Origin: Streptomyces murinus
GTDB taxonomy: Bacteria; Actinomycetota; Actinomycetes; Streptomycetales; Streptomycetaceae
DNA: 45,711 nucleotides
NCBI RefSeq assembly: GCF_002154555.1
Contig: NZ_MUNF01000095.1
Span: 1-45,711 of the forward strand
Direction: 5' to 3'
A program made the translations under genes and the position numbers. A model generated the notes under the pieces. The model saw only the letters and a program-made list of their open reading frames with translations, made no database searches and was not told where the DNA came from. Below are positions 7,984 to 17,787 of the stretch, piece by piece; positions within the stretch are counted from its first letter, which is position 1; each line of letters opens with the position of its first letter.

Positions 7984-8526
7984 TCAGTCGGCGAACGTCG
8001 CCGACAGGGCGTCCGCGAGGCCCGGGACCAGCTCGGGGCCGGTCAGGACCTCGGTCGGGGAGTCCTTCTCGCGCAGCCGCAGCGCCGACTCACGGGTGCC
8101 GTCGCGCAGCACCGCCACCGTCATCCGGACCTCCTGGCGCTCGGGGTGCTCGGCCACCCACCTGGCCAGCTTGGCCTCGCTGAGGTTCTTCGGGACCTGC
8201 GCCTCGGCGGACGGCGGCAGCATCAGCCGCTCCACGGTGAGCGCGCAGCCGGCCACCGCGTCGGGCCAGGCGATGGTGGCGAGGAACTCGTCGAGCGGCT
8301 TGCCGGACGCGATCTCGTCCTGCTCGATCGGGGTGAGACCGACGGTCTCGGACTCGTCCTCAAGGCCCAGCTGGGCCGCGAGCGCGGGTTCCTGGCTGCG
8401 CAGCCGAGCGGTGTCTACGAGGGCGAAGAGGCGAGCGGGCTGGTCCCAGCCGAGGCCGGAGGCGTACTCGTCGATCTCGAGTACGGCCCGGGTGAGCGGG
8501 TTCGCTGCCATGGGAGTGTTGGACAT
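7984..8526 (-). CDS. PPA1309 family protein
   Basis: A 180-residue cytoplasmic protein of the actinobacterial PPA1309 family, conserved but without known activity. It is acidic and mixed alpha/beta, with no membrane segment. The conserved C-terminal region includes MTVAVLRDGTRESALRLR near residues 135-152. ATG 8526 is chosen because it begins the conserved part. It is divergent from the UPF0182 gene, with a 152-base shared promoter region. Confidence 0.85.
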   Translation of the reverse strand: MSNTPMAANPLTRAVLEIDEYASGLGWDQPARLFALVDTARLRSQEPALAAQLGLEDESETVGLTPIEQDEIASGKPLDEFLATIAWPDAVAGCALTVERLMLPPSAEAQVPKNLSEAKLARWVAEHPERQEVRMTVAVLRDGTRESALRLREKDSPTEVLTGPELVPGLADALSATFAD

Positions 8527-8678
8527 GGTCACAATCCTGCCTCGTTCCCCACCGGAATCGGGAACCGAGCAGGGGCTGAGTAAGTTGCATATGTGTCGGC
8601 CCGCGATCACGGGGGGCCACCGGGGCCCGCGGAGCACGGGGGCCCGAGGGATCGAGAGCGAATTTCGAGGGGCGCACC

Positions 8679-11594
8679 TTGGCTTTCCAGATGCCGGACC
8701 GCGGCCAGGGCCCAGCGGGGCCACGGACGGGGGCGGGCCGACCATCCCGGCGGGTCAGGGTCCTGCTCCTGACGCTGGGCGTGCTCGCCGTCCTCGGTAT
8801 GACATTCAGCATGTTCGCCGGCTTCTGGACGAACTGGCTGTGGTACCGGTCGGTGCACTACTCGTCCGTGTTCAGCACCACACTGTGGACGAAGATCGGG
8901 CTGTTCTTCGTCTTCGGTCTGCTGGCGGCGTTCATGGTCGGCCTCAACATCTGGCTGGCCCACCGGCTGCGGCCCCCGCTGAGCGCCATGTCCATGGAGC
9001 AGCAGAGCCTGGACCGCTACCGGATGGGTCTCGCGCCGTACAAGACCTGGCTGCTGGTCGGCGTCTGCGCCCTGGTCGGGCTGATCGCGGGCGCCTCGGC
9101 GGCCGGCCAGTGGCGCACCTGGCTGATGTGGGTGAACGGCGTCTCCTTCCACCAGAAGGACCCCCAGTTCCACCTCGACATCTCCTTCTACGCCTTCGAC
9201 CTGCCCTGGTTCCGGTTCCTGCTGGCCTTCGGCTTCGCCGCCGTCATCCTGTGCCTGATCGCCGCCGCCTTCACGCACTACCTGTACGGCGGACTGCGCC
9301 TGACCAGCCCCGGCGCGCGCGCCACCGCCGCCGCGACCAGTCATCTCTCGGTGCTGCTGGGCCTGTTCGTCGCCCTCAAGGCGATCGCCTACTGGCTCGA
9401 CCGGTACGGCCTGGCGGTGAAGTCCAGCGACTTCAAGGCGACCGGCAACTGGACCGGCCTGCGCTATGTCGACGCCAACGCCTATCTGCCGGCCAAGACG
9501 ATCCTGTTCTGCATCGCCGTCATCTGCGCCCTGCTGTTCTTCGCCACCCTGTGGCGGCGCACCTGGCAGCTGCCCGTCATCGGCTTCGGCCTGATGGTCC
9601 TGTCGGCGATCCTGATCGGCGGGCTCTACCCGGCGATCGTGCAGAAGTTCCAGGTCGAGCCCAATGAGCAGGCCAAGGAAGCCCCGTACGTCCAGAAGAA
9701 CCTCACGGCGACCCGCGAGGCGTACGGCATCGACGACACCAAGGTCACCCAGTACGACGGCAAGTCCACCGCCTCGGACGACGCCAAGCTGCGCGCGGAC
9801 GCGAACGACGCGGCGAGCATCCGGATCATGGACCCGAACATCGTCTCGCCCACGTTCGAGCAGGCGCAGGAGATGAAGGACTACTACAGCTTCCCGGCCA
9901 ACCTGGACGTCGACCGCTATCCCACCAAGGACGGCAAGCTCCAGGACACCGTCATAGGCCTGCGCGAGCTGAATCTGAAGGGCATCCCGAAGCACAACTG
10001 GATCAACGACCACTTCCGCTACACGCACGGCTACGGCGTGGTCGCCGCCAAGGGCACCGAGGCCGACGACGGCCAGCCCGTCTTCACCGAGTACGACCTG
10101 CCCTCCAAGGGCGATCTGGGCACCTACGAGCAGCGGGTCTACTACGGCGAGAAGACCACCACCTACTCCATCGTCGGCGGTCCCCAGAAGGAGATCGACC
10201 ACCCCACCGACGACAACGGCGAGGTGACCACCAGCTATGCGGGCAAGAGCGGGGTGAACCTCGACAACCCGCTCAACCGGGCCGCGTACGCGATGGCGTT
10301 CAACGAGCCGCAGATCCTGTACTCGGGCGCGATCGGCAAGGGCTCGCGGATCCTGTACAACCGCACGCCCAAGGAGCGCGTCGAGGCGGTCGCCCCCTGG
10401 CTGACCATCGACGGCGACGCCTACCCGGCCGTCGTCGACGGCCACATCCAGTGGATCGTCGACGGCTACACGACGTCGAACGGCTACCCGTACTCCTCCC
10501 GTACGACCCTCGGCGACACCACGGCGGACTCGCTGACCGCCGGCAGCGACAACCGCAGCGTGGTGGCCCCGCAGAACCAGGTCAACTACATCCGCAACTC
10601 GGTGAAGGCGACCGTCGACGCCTACACCGGCGAGGTCAAGCTGTACCAGTGGGACACCCAGGACCCGGTGCTGAAGACCTGGATGAAGGCGTTTCCCGGC
10701 ACGGTGCTGCCGAAGAGCGCGATCTCCCCGACCCTGCTGTCCCATCTCCGGTATCCCCAGGACCTGTTCAAGGTCCAGCGCGAGCTGCTCACCCGCTACC
10801 ACGTGACGGATCCGCAGACCTTCCTCACCGGCAGCGAGGTGTGGCAGGTGCCCGACGACCCGACCAACAAGTCGGGTGACGCGGTGCCGCCGTACTACCT
10901 GAGCATGAAGATGCCCGACCAGAGCAAGCAGGCGTTCTCGCTGTCGACGACGTTCACGCCGACCGGCCGGGACAATCTCAGCGCGTTCATGTCGGTCGAC
11001 TCCGAGGCGGACAGCGCCGACTACGGCAAGATCAGGATCCTGAAACTGCCGACCAGTACGACGGTCGACGGACCCAAACAGGTCCAGAGCCAGTTCAACT
11101 CCGAACAGGACGTCGCCGCCGCGATCAAGTACCTCAAGGGCGGGGACTCGGCGGTCGAGTACGGCAATCTGCTGACCGTGCCGCTGGACGGCGGACTGCT
11201 CTACGTGGAGCCGGTCTATGTACGCGGCGGGGGACTGAAGTACCCATTGCAGCGCAAGGTGCTGGTCACCTACGGGGACCGGCCGCCGGCGTTCGAGAAC
11301 ACCCTCGGCGAGGCGCTGGACAAGCTCTTCGGCACCAGCTCCGCCGCGGCGGGCCCGCCGGACACCGGCACCAAGGCCCCGCCCGCGGCGAGCGATCCGG
11401 GCGTCCAGCAGGACCTGGCCGACGCCCAGAAGGCGTTCGACGCGGGGCAGCGGGCACTGAAGCAGTCCGGCGGCCCCGACTGGGACGCGTACGCGAAGGC
11501 GCAGAAGGATCTCAAGGCGGCCCTTGAGCGGGCCCAGGACGCGCAGAAGCAGCAGAAGCCGGACCAGTCGAAGCAGCCGAAGCAGAAGGGCTGA
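8679..11594 (+). CDS. UPF0182 family large membrane protein
   Basis: A 971-residue integral membrane protein of the actinobacterial UPF0182 (COG1615) family. About seven membrane segments lie in the first 330 residues (the first near 28-50, with [17 protein letters not shown] after it), then a very large extracytoplasmic domain. The C-terminus from about 880 is Pro/Ala/Lys/Gln-rich and probably disordered. The start is TTG 8679, six bases after GAGGGG; the ATG four codons later is too far from that site. The gene is monocistronic and followed by an initiator tRNA gene. Function is unknown; the length is normal for the family. Confidence 0.9.
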   Translation: MAFQMPDRGQGPAGPRTGAGRPSRRVRVLLLTLGVLAVLGMTFSMFAGFWTNWLWYRSVHYSSVFSTTLWTKIGLFFVFGLLAAFMVGLNIWLAHRLRPPLSAMSMEQQSLDRYRMGLAPYKTWLLVGVCALVGLIAGASAAGQWRTWLMWVNGVSFHQKDPQFHLDISFYAFDLPWFRFLLAFGFAAVILCLIAAAFTHYLYGGLRLTSPGARATAAATSHLSVLLGLFVALKAIAYWLDRYGLAVKSSDFKATGNWTGLRYVDANAYLPAKTILFCIAVICALLFFATLWRRTWQLPVIGFGLMVLSAILIGGLYPAIVQKFQVEPNEQAKEAPYVQKNLTATREAYGIDDTKVTQYDGKSTASDDAKLRADANDAASIRIMDPNIVSPTFEQAQEMKDYYSFPANLDVDRYPTKDGKLQDTVIGLRELNLKGIPKHNWINDHFRYTHGYGVVAAKGTEADDGQPVFTEYDLPSKGDLGTYEQRVYYGEKTTTYSIVGGPQKEIDHPTDDNGEVTTSYAGKSGVNLDNPLNRAAYAMAFNEPQILYSGAIGKGSRILYNRTPKERVEAVAPWLTIDGDAYPAVVDGHIQWIVDGYTTSNGYPYSSRTTLGDTTADSLTAGSDNRSVVAPQNQVNYIRNSVKATVDAYTGEVKLYQWDTQDPVLKTWMKAFPGTVLPKSAISPTLLSHLRYPQDLFKVQRELLTRYHVTDPQTFLTGSEVWQVPDDPTNKSGDAVPPYYLSMKMPDQSKQAFSLSTTFTPTGRDNLSAFMSVDSEADSADYGKIRILKLPTSTTVDGPKQVQSQFNSEQDVAAAIKYLKGGDSAVEYGNLLTVPLDGGLLYVEPVYVRGGGLKYPLQRKVLVTYGDRPPAFENTLGEALDKLFGTSSAAAGPPDTGTKAPPAASDPGVQQDLADAQKAFDAGQRALKQSGGPDWDAYAKAQKDLKAALERAQDAQKQQKPDQSKQPKQKG

Positions 11595-11635
11595 TCAGCA
11601 CCGTCCCGCGCCGTGATACGGTTGGCTCACAACGG

Positions 11636-11709
11636 CGCGGGGTGGAGCAGCTCGGTAGCTCGCTGGGCTCATAACCCAGAGGTCGCAGGTTCAAATCCTG
11701 TCCCCGCTA
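11636..11709 (+). tRNA. Initiator tRNA-fMet (CAU)
   Basis: The cloverleaf has anticodon CAT, three G-C pairs at the base of the anticodon stem (GGG/CCC), a mismatched first acceptor pair (C1-U72) and TTCAAAT in the T loop; all are hallmarks of bacterial initiator tRNA. The 3' CCA is not encoded. It is identical over its full length to the tRNA gene at 13891. Confidence 0.96.
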
Positions 11710-11717
11710 CTGAAATA

Positions 11718-11752
11718 CGAAGGCCCGGATCCTTAGAGGATCCGGGCCTTCG
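11718..11752 (+). terminator. Terminator after the first tRNA-fMet
   Basis: A perfect 16-bp stem (11718-11733 with 11737-11752) and a 3-base loop, nine bases after the tRNA. Confidence 0.85.
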
Positions 11753-11950
11753 TGGTGTGTGAGTCCGGTGATCCCGGTGAACTCACGGTGTGCGAACACA
11801 AGTTGGGGAAGGAGCCACCGCCGCGCGCCGCCGTGAGGAGTTCGGCGCCGTGTGTTTGACTTGTCGTCCTGTGGGCATGTCGACAAAACGCTGAAGTGAC
11901 CTCACGGGGTGGGGTATACCGGGTGTACCCAGGTTGCGGGTGGTGCGACG

Positions 11951-13762
11951 ATGGACGTTATGGGGGACAAGGCAACTCTGTTCGAGTCAGGGCGATTTGT
12001 ACAGACTTTCGGTGAGGGGCCGGCCCGCGACGAGGTGGGCGACATGGCCGACGCCGACGACGAGGTACGCCTCGCGCTCGCCGCGCGCAGCGGTGACGAG
12101 GAGGCCGCCAGCGTCCTCGGCGCCATGCTGCTGCGCCGCGGCGACCTCGACGGTGCCGAGACCCATCTGCGGGCCGCCACTGCGGCCGGTGACCGGGCCG
12201 CCGCCAACAACCTCGGTGTCCTGCTGCACCAGCGGGGATACGGCGAGGAGGCCGCCGGATGGTGGCGGATCGCGGCCGTCGCCGGTTCCGCGGCCGCCGC
12301 GCACGCACTCGGCCGCTACCACCGCGAGCGCGGGGACGAACCCGCCGCCGAGTACTGGCTGCGCCAGTCCGCCGAGCAGGGCCATGTCCTCGGCGCCTAC
12401 GCGCTCGCCGATCTGCTGGAGCACCGCGGGGACGCGGCGGCCGGGCACTGGATGCGGCTCGCCGCCGAGCGCGGGCACCGGGAGGCGGCCTACCGGATAG
12501 CGCGCTCGCTCGACCGGGGGGCCGAGGACCGGGGCGAGAGCGGGGGTGACAACGCTGTCGCGGAGGCCGAGCAGTGGTACCGGCAGGCCGCCGCGCGCGG
12601 GCACCGGCGGGCCGCGCTGCACCTCGGGGCGATCCTGGAGCAGCGCGGGGAGCTGAAGGAGGCCGGGCGCTGGTACCTGACCTCCGCTAAGGACGGCGAG
12701 TCGCGGGCCGCCTGCGCCCTCGGCTTCCTGCTGCGGGACGCCGGGGACTCCGAGAGCGCGGCCGTCTGGTGGCTGCGCGCCGCCCAGGAGGGCGACGGCA
12801 ATGCGGCCAACGCGCTCGGCGCGCTGCACGCCGAGCGGGGCGAGACCCAGACCGCCGAGCGCTGGTACCGGGCGGCGCTGGACGCGGGGGACGACAACGG
12901 CGCGTACAACCTCGGGCTGCTCTGCGCCGAGCAGGGACGCACCGCGCAGGCCGAGCAGTGGTACCGGCGCGCCGCGTACGCCGGGCACCGGGAGGCCGCG
13001 AACGCGCTGGCCATCCTGCTGCTCCAGGTCGGCGACACCTCCGGCGCGGAGCCGTGGTTCTCCAAGGCGGCCGAGGCGGGCAGCGTGGACGCGGCCTTCA
13101 ACCTCGGCATCCTGTACGCGGGGCGCGGCGAGGACACGATGGCGCTGCGCTGGTACGAGCGGGCGGCCTCGGCCGGGCACACCGAGGCCGCGCTCCAGGT
13201 CGGCATGGCGCGGCTGCGTGAGCGCGACGAGCGGGCGGCGGAGCGGCATCTGCGCTGCGCGGCGGGCGGCGGCAGCGCGGAGGCGGCATACCGGCTGGCC
13301 GCCCTGCTGGACGCCCGCCGGCCGCCCCGGCCCGCGCACGAGCTGGGGGAGAGCGCGCACGAGAAGGCCGAGTGCGAGGAGTGGTACGAGCGGGCGGCGC
13401 AGCAGGGCCACCGCCGGGCCCAGGTGCGGGTCGGCATGCTCGCCTCCGCGCGCGGCGACGTGGTCGAGGCGGCGCGCTGGTACCGGGCGGCGGCCGAGGC
13501 GGGATCGCGCAACGGCGCGTTCAACCTCGGGCTGCTGCTCGCCCGCGAGGGCAGCGAGCCGGAGGCCGTGGTGTGGTGGACGCGCGCGGCGAACGACGGC
13601 CACGGTCGGGCGGCCCTTCGCCTCGCCCTGGTCTGCGCCCGCCGCGGCGACCTGGACGAGGGGCAGCGCTGGGCGACGCGCGCGGCGGAGCTGGGGCCCG
13701 CCGAGGTCACCGAGCGGGCGGGCCGGCTGCGGGACGCGCTGCGCGAGGAGCTGTCCGCGTGA
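11951..13762 (+). CDS. Sel1-like / tetratricopeptide repeat protein
   Basis: A 603-residue all-helical repeat protein. After an N-terminal leader of about 35 residues come about fifteen Sel1-like repeats of 35-36 residues, each with a pattern such as AEQWYRRAAxxGHxxAAxxLG. These form an alpha-solenoid for protein-protein contacts; no catalytic domain is seen. There is no signal peptide, so it is probably cytoplasmic. ATG 11951 is preferred; an ATG three codons downstream and one further upstream (11909) are alternatives, and no good Shine-Dalgarno sequence is visible. It lies between two identical tRNA-fMet genes. The partner proteins are unknown. Confidence 0.85.
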   Translation: MDVMGDKATLFESGRFVQTFGEGPARDEVGDMADADDEVRLALAARSGDEEAASVLGAMLLRRGDLDGAETHLRAATAAGDRAAANNLGVLLHQRGYGEEAAGWWRIAAVAGSAAAAHALGRYHRERGDEPAAEYWLRQSAEQGHVLGAYALADLLEHRGDAAAGHWMRLAAERGHREAAYRIARSLDRGAEDRGESGGDNAVAEAEQWYRQAAARGHRRAALHLGAILEQRGELKEAGRWYLTSAKDGESRAACALGFLLRDAGDSESAAVWWLRAAQEGDGNAANALGALHAERGETQTAERWYRAALDAGDDNGAYNLGLLCAEQGRTAQAEQWYRRAAYAGHREAANALAILLLQVGDTSGAEPWFSKAAEAGSVDAAFNLGILYAGRGEDTMALRWYERAASAGHTEAALQVGMARLRERDERAAERHLRCAAGGGSAEAAYRLAALLDARRPPRPAHELGESAHEKAECEEWYERAAQQGHRRAQVRVGMLASARGDVVEAARWYRAAAEAGSRNGAFNLGLLLAREGSEPEAVVWWTRAANDGHGRAALRLALVCARRGDLDEGQRWATRAAELGPAEVTERAGRLRDALREELSA

Positions 13763-13764
13763 CC

Positions 13765-13820
13765 GGCCCCGCGGTGAGTGGCCCCGCGGTGAGTGGCCCC
13801 GCCGTGAGTGGCCCTGGAGT
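13765..13820. repeat. 15-bp tandem repeat downstream of the Sel1 gene
   Basis: GGCCCCGCGGTGAGT at 13765-13779 and 13780-13794, then a copy with one change at 13795-13809 and a truncated copy at 13810-13820. It begins two bases after the stop codon of the repeat-protein gene. Confidence 0.85.
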
Positions 13821-13890
13821 GGCCCTGGTCACTCGGGGCCGAATGGATTTGCCTTCGTCGGCTTCCCCCGCGTAATGTCGTGTTCACCGA

Positions 13891-13964
13891 CGCGGGGTGG
13901 AGCAGCTCGGTAGCTCGCTGGGCTCATAACCCAGAGGTCGCAGGTTCAAATCCTGTCCCCGCTA
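13891..13964 (+). tRNA. Initiator tRNA-fMet (CAU), second copy
   Basis: Identical to the tRNA at 11636-11709, including C1-U72 and the GGG/CCC anticodon stem. The identity runs on into CTGAA after the tRNA and then stops. The flanking upstream sequence is unrelated, so this is an independent transcription unit. Confidence 0.96.
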
Positions 13965-13973
13965 CTGAAGGCC

Positions 13974-14007
13974 GAGGGCCGGAATCCAGAAATGGGTTCC
14001 GGCTCTC
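13974..14007 (+). terminator. Terminator after the second tRNA-fMet
   Basis: A 14-bp stem with two G-T pairs between 13974-13987 and 13994-14007, ten bases after the tRNA. Confidence 0.65.
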
Positions 14008-14065
14008 AGTCGTTTCCGGGGCAAGCGTGCCGAAGCAAGAGTGAAGAGCGTCGGGGCAAGAGAAA

Positions 14066-14083
14066 AGGGGGCTCGCGCCCCCT
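14066..14083 (-). terminator. Terminator of the Fur-family gene
   Basis: AGGGGGC at 14066-14072 pairs with GCCCCCT at 14077-14083. On the minus strand the hairpin is followed by TTTTCTCTT, a typical intrinsic terminator just after the gene stop. Confidence 0.75.
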
Positions 14084-14104
14084 GAGACTCCCTCGGCCTG
14101 CCGG

Positions 14105-14521
14105 TTACGCGCCCGCGCACTCCGGGCACAGCCCCCGGTACGTCACCTCGACATCCGACACCGTGAAGCCGAAGCGCTCGGTGTCGGGGAGGTCCGCCAG
14201 CGGGTTGCCCGTGGGGTGCACATCGCGGATCGCGCCACAGCGGGCGCAGACCAGGTGGTGGTGCGGCCGGTGCGCGTTCGGGTCGTACCGCTTGGCGCGC
14301 TTGTCCGTCGAGACTTCCAGCACCTCGCCGAGCGTGACCAGCTCGCCCAGCGTGTTGTAGACGGTCGCCCGGGAGATCTCCGGCAGCTTGGCGACGGCCC
14401 GTGCGTGCACCTCGTCGGCCGTCATATGGACATGCTCGCCGTCGAGGACCTCGGCCACCACGCGTCGCTGCGCGGTCATCCGCCATCCGCGTCCACGCAG
14501 CCGTTCCAGAAGGTCGCTCAT
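14105..14521 (-). CDS. Fur family transcriptional regulator (PerR/CatR-like)
   Basis: A 138-residue Fur-family repressor. A winged helix occupies residues 1-80 (SRATVYNTLGEL is the recognition helix), followed by a metal-binding dimer domain with RYDPNAHRPHHH, CARC and CPEC. The two CxxC pairs build the structural zinc site. The Asp in RYDP corresponds to the regulatory-site Asp typical of peroxide sensors, suggesting an Fe/H2O2-sensing PerR-like role (inference). It is divergent from a catalase with a perfect 7-1-7 operator between them, which supports direct repression of katA. ATG 14521 is chosen; an in-frame ATG two codons upstream is possible. Confidence 0.9.
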   Translation of the reverse strand: MSDLLERLRGRGWRMTAQRRVVAEVLDGEHVHMTADEVHARAVAKLPEISRATVYNTLGELVTLGEVLEVSTDKRAKRYDPNAHRPHHHLVCARCGAIRDVHPTGNPLADLPDTERFGFTVSDVEVTYRGLCPECAGA

Positions 14522-14582
14522 GGCCACCAGCCTAACAGCAAGGGGGACCAGGACGGGAATAGGTGTGAGATTGGAATCCTGT

Positions 14583-14610
14583 TTGACTTGGACTTAGTCC
14601 AATGTAGGAT
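14583..14610 (+). promoter_or_regulatory. katA promoter overlapped by a Fur/PerR-type operator
   Basis: TTGACT (14583-14588) and TAGGAT (14605-14610), 16 bases apart, form a sigma-70-type promoter. Between them lies the perfect 7-1-7 palindrome TTGGACTTAGTCCAA (14588-14602). A repressor bound there would block RNA polymerase. The same site is also 67 bases upstream of the Fur gene start, so autoregulation is possible. Confidence 0.75.
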
Positions 14611-14666
14611 CGGGAACGGCTTTGGCCAAGGGACAGGATTGGCCGGCGTAGACGCAGGAGGCGCAC

Positions 14667-16121
14667 GTGACGCAGGGACCGCTCACCACGGAGGCCGGTG
14701 CCCCGGTCGCCGACAACCAGAACAGCGAGACGGCGGGCGTCGGCGGCCCGGTGCTGGTCCAGGACCAGCTGCTGCTGGAGAAGCTGGCCCACTTCAACCG
14801 CGAGCGCATCCCGGAGCGGGTCGTGCACGCCCGCGGTGCCGGCGCCTACGGCACCTTCACGGTGACCGCCGACGTCACGCCGTACACCAGGGCCGCCTTC
14901 CTCTCCGAGGTGGGCAAGGAGACCGAGGTCTTCCAGCGCTTCTCGACGGTGGCGGGGAACCTGGGCGCGGCGGACGCGGTGCGCGACCCGCGCGGTTTCG
15001 CGGTGAAGTTCTACACCGAGGAGGGCAACTACGACCTCGTCGGCAACAACACCCCGGTCTTCTTCATCCGGGACGCGATCAAGTTCCCCGACTTCATCCA
15101 CACCCAGAAGCGCGACCCCTACACGGGCAGCCAGGAGGCCGACAACGTCTGGGACTTCTGGGGGCTGTCGCCGGAGGCGACGCACCAGGTGACCTGGCTG
15201 TTCGGCGACCGCGGCATCCCGGCGTCGTACCGGCACATGGACGGCTTCGGCTCGCACACCTTCCAGTGGAACAACGAGGCGGGCGAGGTCTTCTGGGTCA
15301 AGTACCACTTCAAGACCGACCAGGGCATCAAGAACCTCACCGCCGGTGAGGCCGCGGTGCTCGCGGGCACGGACCCCGACTCCCACCAGCGCGATCTGCG
15401 TGAGTCGATCGAGCGGGGCGAGTTCCCGAGTTGGACCGTGGGCGTGCAGATCATGCCGGCGGCGGACGCGGCGTCGTACCGTTTCAACCCGTTCGACCTG
15501 ACCAAGGTGTGGCCGCACGCGGACTACCCGGTCATCGAGATCGGCAGGCTGGAGCTGAACCGCAACCCGCAGAACGTCTTCGCCGAGGTCGAGCAGTCGA
15601 TCTTCAGCCCCTCGCACTTCGTGCCGGGCATCGGCCCCTCGCCGGACAAGATGCTCCAGGGCCGGCTCTTCGCGTACGGCGACGCGCACCGCTACCGCGT
15701 CGGCATCAACGCCGACCATCTGCCGGTCAACCGCCCGCACGCCACCGAGGCCCGCACGCATTCCCGTGACGGCTTCCTCTACGACGGCCGGCACGGCGGC
15801 GCCAAGAACTACGAGCCCAACAGCTTCGGCGGGCCCGCGGAGACCGGCCGGGCGCTGTGGCAGCCGTACGACGGATTCGGTGCCGGCACCGGCGACCACC
15901 CGACCCCGCTCCACGCCGAGGACGACGACTTCGTGCAGGCCGGGAATCTGTACCGGCTGATGTCGGAGCAGGAGAAGGAGCGGCTGATCGCCAACCTCGC
16001 CGGGGCGATCTCCCAGGTCTCGCGGGAGGACATCGCGGAGCGCGCGATCGGCAACTTCGCGGCCGCGGACGCCGACTTCGGCAAGCGCCTGGAGTCGGCG
16101 GTGCGGGCACTTCGCGACTGA
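14667..16121 (+). CDS. katA: Monofunctional haem catalase
   Basis: A 484-residue small-subunit (clade 3-type) catalase that converts H2O2 to water and O2. The distal His is in RVVHARG (residue 54), the distal Asn in the [11 protein letters not shown] region, and the proximal haem-ligand Tyr in [12 protein letters not shown]. The start is GTG 14667 after AGGAG. It is divergent from a Fur-family gene and preceded by a promoter/operator with a 7-1-7 palindrome, so induction by peroxide is expected. It is convergent with the CBS gene and ends at a shared hairpin. Cytoplasmic; no signal peptide. Confidence 0.95.
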   Translation: MTQGPLTTEAGAPVADNQNSETAGVGGPVLVQDQLLLEKLAHFNRERIPERVVHARGAGAYGTFTVTADVTPYTRAAFLSEVGKETEVFQRFSTVAGNLGAADAVRDPRGFAVKFYTEEGNYDLVGNNTPVFFIRDAIKFPDFIHTQKRDPYTGSQEADNVWDFWGLSPEATHQVTWLFGDRGIPASYRHMDGFGSHTFQWNNEAGEVFWVKYHFKTDQGIKNLTAGEAAVLAGTDPDSHQRDLRESIERGEFPSWTVGVQIMPAADAASYRFNPFDLTKVWPHADYPVIEIGRLELNRNPQNVFAEVEQSIFSPSHFVPGIGPSPDKMLQGRLFAYGDAHRYRVGINADHLPVNRPHATEARTHSRDGFLYDGRHGGAKNYEPNSFGGPAETGRALWQPYDGFGAGTGDHPTPLHAEDDDFVQAGNLYRLMSEQEKERLIANLAGAISQVSREDIAERAIGNFAAADADFGKRLESAVRALRD

Positions 16122-16144
16122 GACGGCGGCACCCGTCCGCCGGG

Positions 16145-16178
16145 CGGGCCGGATCCCAGGTGCTCGGGGTCCGGCCCG
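16145..16178. terminator. Bidirectional hairpin after the catalase
   Basis: A 13-bp stem (one G-T pair) between 16145-16157 and 16166-16178 separates the convergent catalase and CBS-domain genes. Confidence 0.7.
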
Positions 16179-16220
16179 TTCGTCATGTCCGGGGCTCCTC
16201 GTGCCCCGGATGCGGCCTGC

Positions 16221-16628
16221 TCAGGAGCCCGCCCGGGCCAGCGGGGCAGGCTCGCGGGCCGGGGACCAGCAGCGGATGATGTCCCGGACCGAGACGATCC
16301 CGGCGACCTCGCCCCGGTCGAGGACGATCAGATGCCGGAAGCCGCCGTGCGCCATGGCGCGTGCGGCCTCCTCCAGGGTCCAGGTGGGCGCCGCGAAGAC
16401 GACGTCGGTGGTGGTGTGGGCGTGGGCGCGCTCGGTGTCGGGGTTCTGTCCGAGGCCGACGGAGTTGAGGATGTCGCGCTCGGTGAGGATGCCGATGCCG
16501 CCGGCGTCCGGGTCGAAGACCACGGCGGCACCGATGCGCCGGGCGGACATCAAAGTGGCTGCTTCTCGGAGGGTGTGGGCGGGGCCGAGAGTGAGGATCA
16601 CCGTGCTCATGGCGTCGCGGACCAGCAT
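16221..16628 (-). CDS. CBS domain-containing protein
   Basis: A 135-residue protein formed by two CBS motifs (one Bateman module), residues 1-60 and 68-125, with no attached enzyme. Such modules bind adenosyl nucleotides and usually act as energy or redox sensors or accessory subunits. GAAVVFDPDAGGIGILTERD and HLIVLDRGEVAGIVSVRD show the repeat. ATG 16628 is chosen because AGGAGG lies 11 bases upstream; a GTG four codons earlier overlaps that site. It is downstream of hisN on the same strand, with a 149-base gap. The partner is unknown. Confidence 0.88.
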   Translation of the reverse strand: MLVRDAMSTVILTLGPAHTLREAATLMSARRIGAAVVFDPDAGGIGILTERDILNSVGLGQNPDTERAHAHTTTDVVFAAPTWTLEEAARAMAHGGFRHLIVLDRGEVAGIVSVRDIIRCWSPAREPAPLARAGS

Positions 16629-16777
16629 GGATGGGGCCACCTCCTGGGATCCAGGGACCTTGTCCCCGGATTCACAAATTCACAAGTGGGGGTACCCTCA
16701 GAGTCTCAGGTCAAGGCCGGGTCAACAAGAGGGCGCGCGTGGTCCGCCGGGGGGCGTGCGCAAGCGTCCCGCCTGTC

Positions 16778-17578
16778 TCACTGGCGCCGGTTGAGATACC
16801 CCAGCAACTCGTCGTGCAGCAGACCGTTGGACGCCGCCGCGTTGCCGCTGTGCGGTCCCGGGCGGCCGTCGAGCCCGGTGAAGGTGCCGCCCGCCTCGGT
16901 GACGACGATGGCGGGGGCGGCCATGTCCCACAGGGACAGCTCCGGCTCCGCGCAGATGTCCACGGAGCCCTCGGCGACCATCATGTAGGGCCAGAAGTCG
17001 CCGTACGCGCGGGTGCGCCACACCTGGCGGCCGAGATCCAGGAAGCCGTCGAGGCGGTCCTGCTCCTCCCAGCCGGACAGGGACGAGTAGGCGAAGGAGG
17101 CGTCCGCGAGGGTGTTGACGCCGGAGACGTGGATACGGCCCGCGGAGGTCAGATTGCGGCCGGTGAAGGCGCCATGGCCCTTCGCGGCCCACCAGCGGCG
17201 GCCGAGCGCCGGGGCGGAGACCAGGCCCACGACCGGGTGGTAGCCCCCCTCGCCCGCCTCCATCAGCGAGATCAGCGTGGCCCACACCGGGACGCCGCGC
17301 ACATAGTTCTTGGTGCCGTCGATCGGGTCGATCACCCAGCGCCGGGGGCCGGTGCCCTCGACTCCGTACTCCTCGCCGAGGACCGCGTCCCTGGGGCGGG
17401 CGCGCTTGAGCTGGCCGCGGATGAGTTCCTCGGCCGCCTTGTCCGCTTCGCTCACCGGCGTCATGTCCGGCTTCGTCTCCACCTTCAGGTCCAGGGCCTT
17501 GAAGCGGTCCATGGTGGCCGCGTCGGCCCCGTCCGCGAGGACGTGGGCGAGACGGAGGTCGTCGAGGTAGTCGGGCAT
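16778..17578 (-). CDS. hisN: Histidinol-phosphatase, inositol-monophosphatase family
   Basis: A 266-residue Mg-dependent phosphatase of the IMPase fold. Metal-site motifs are GEEYG near residue 68, [12 protein letters not shown] at 81-92 (DPxDGT) and [16 protein letters not shown] at 216-231. The orthologue in S. coelicolor (SCO5208, from memory) was shown to be the histidinol-phosphate phosphatase of histidine synthesis, the step missing from the main his operon. ATG 17578 begins the conserved [12 protein letters not shown]. It is divergent from a TetR gene. Inositol or other sugar phosphates are alternative substrates. Confidence 0.88.
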   Translation of the reverse strand: MPDYLDDLRLAHVLADGADAATMDRFKALDLKVETKPDMTPVSEADKAAEELIRGQLKRARPRDAVLGEEYGVEGTGPRRWVIDPIDGTKNYVRGVPVWATLISLMEAGEGGYHPVVGLVSAPALGRRWWAAKGHGAFTGRNLTSAGRIHVSGVNTLADASFAYSSLSGWEEQDRLDGFLDLGRQVWRTRAYGDFWPYMMVAEGSVDICAEPELSLWDMAAPAIVVTEAGGTFTGLDGRPGPHSGNAAASNGLLHDELLGYLNRRQ

Positions 17579-17787
17579 GTACGTCACGCTATCGGCTGGG
17601 CGGGTACGGGAGCCACCGGGGGCGTACGTGTGTCGAACCGGCCGTGCGCGGCGCCCGTGAAGGCGTGAGCGACCGTTGTGCGTCCGCACGCGGTACAGGG
17701 CCTTCCGCTCCCGGCGAGCAACCCCTTGACATCATCCGAAAGTCCGTCAAATCTGGGCGGAACGCCGTTGACTCCAGGGAGACGACG

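Noticed and set aside
8607..10802. 731-codon open frame on the minus strand opposite the UPF0182 gene
   Set aside because: The composition (Val/Gly/Leu/Arg-rich without family motifs) is that of an antisense shadow of a GC-rich gene; the plus-strand protein has clear family features.
11636..13964. A genomic island or integrative element bounded by the two tRNA genes
   Set aside because: Only the Sel1-like gene lies between; no integrase, transfer gene or att-like 3'-end duplication beyond the tRNA itself is seen, and composition is typical.
17726..17750. TTGAC...GTCAA inverted repeat upstream of the TetR gene as its operator
   Set aside because: Only five bases pair at each end and the interior does not match; TTGACA could equally be a -35 without a clear -10. 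Not strong enough to call.
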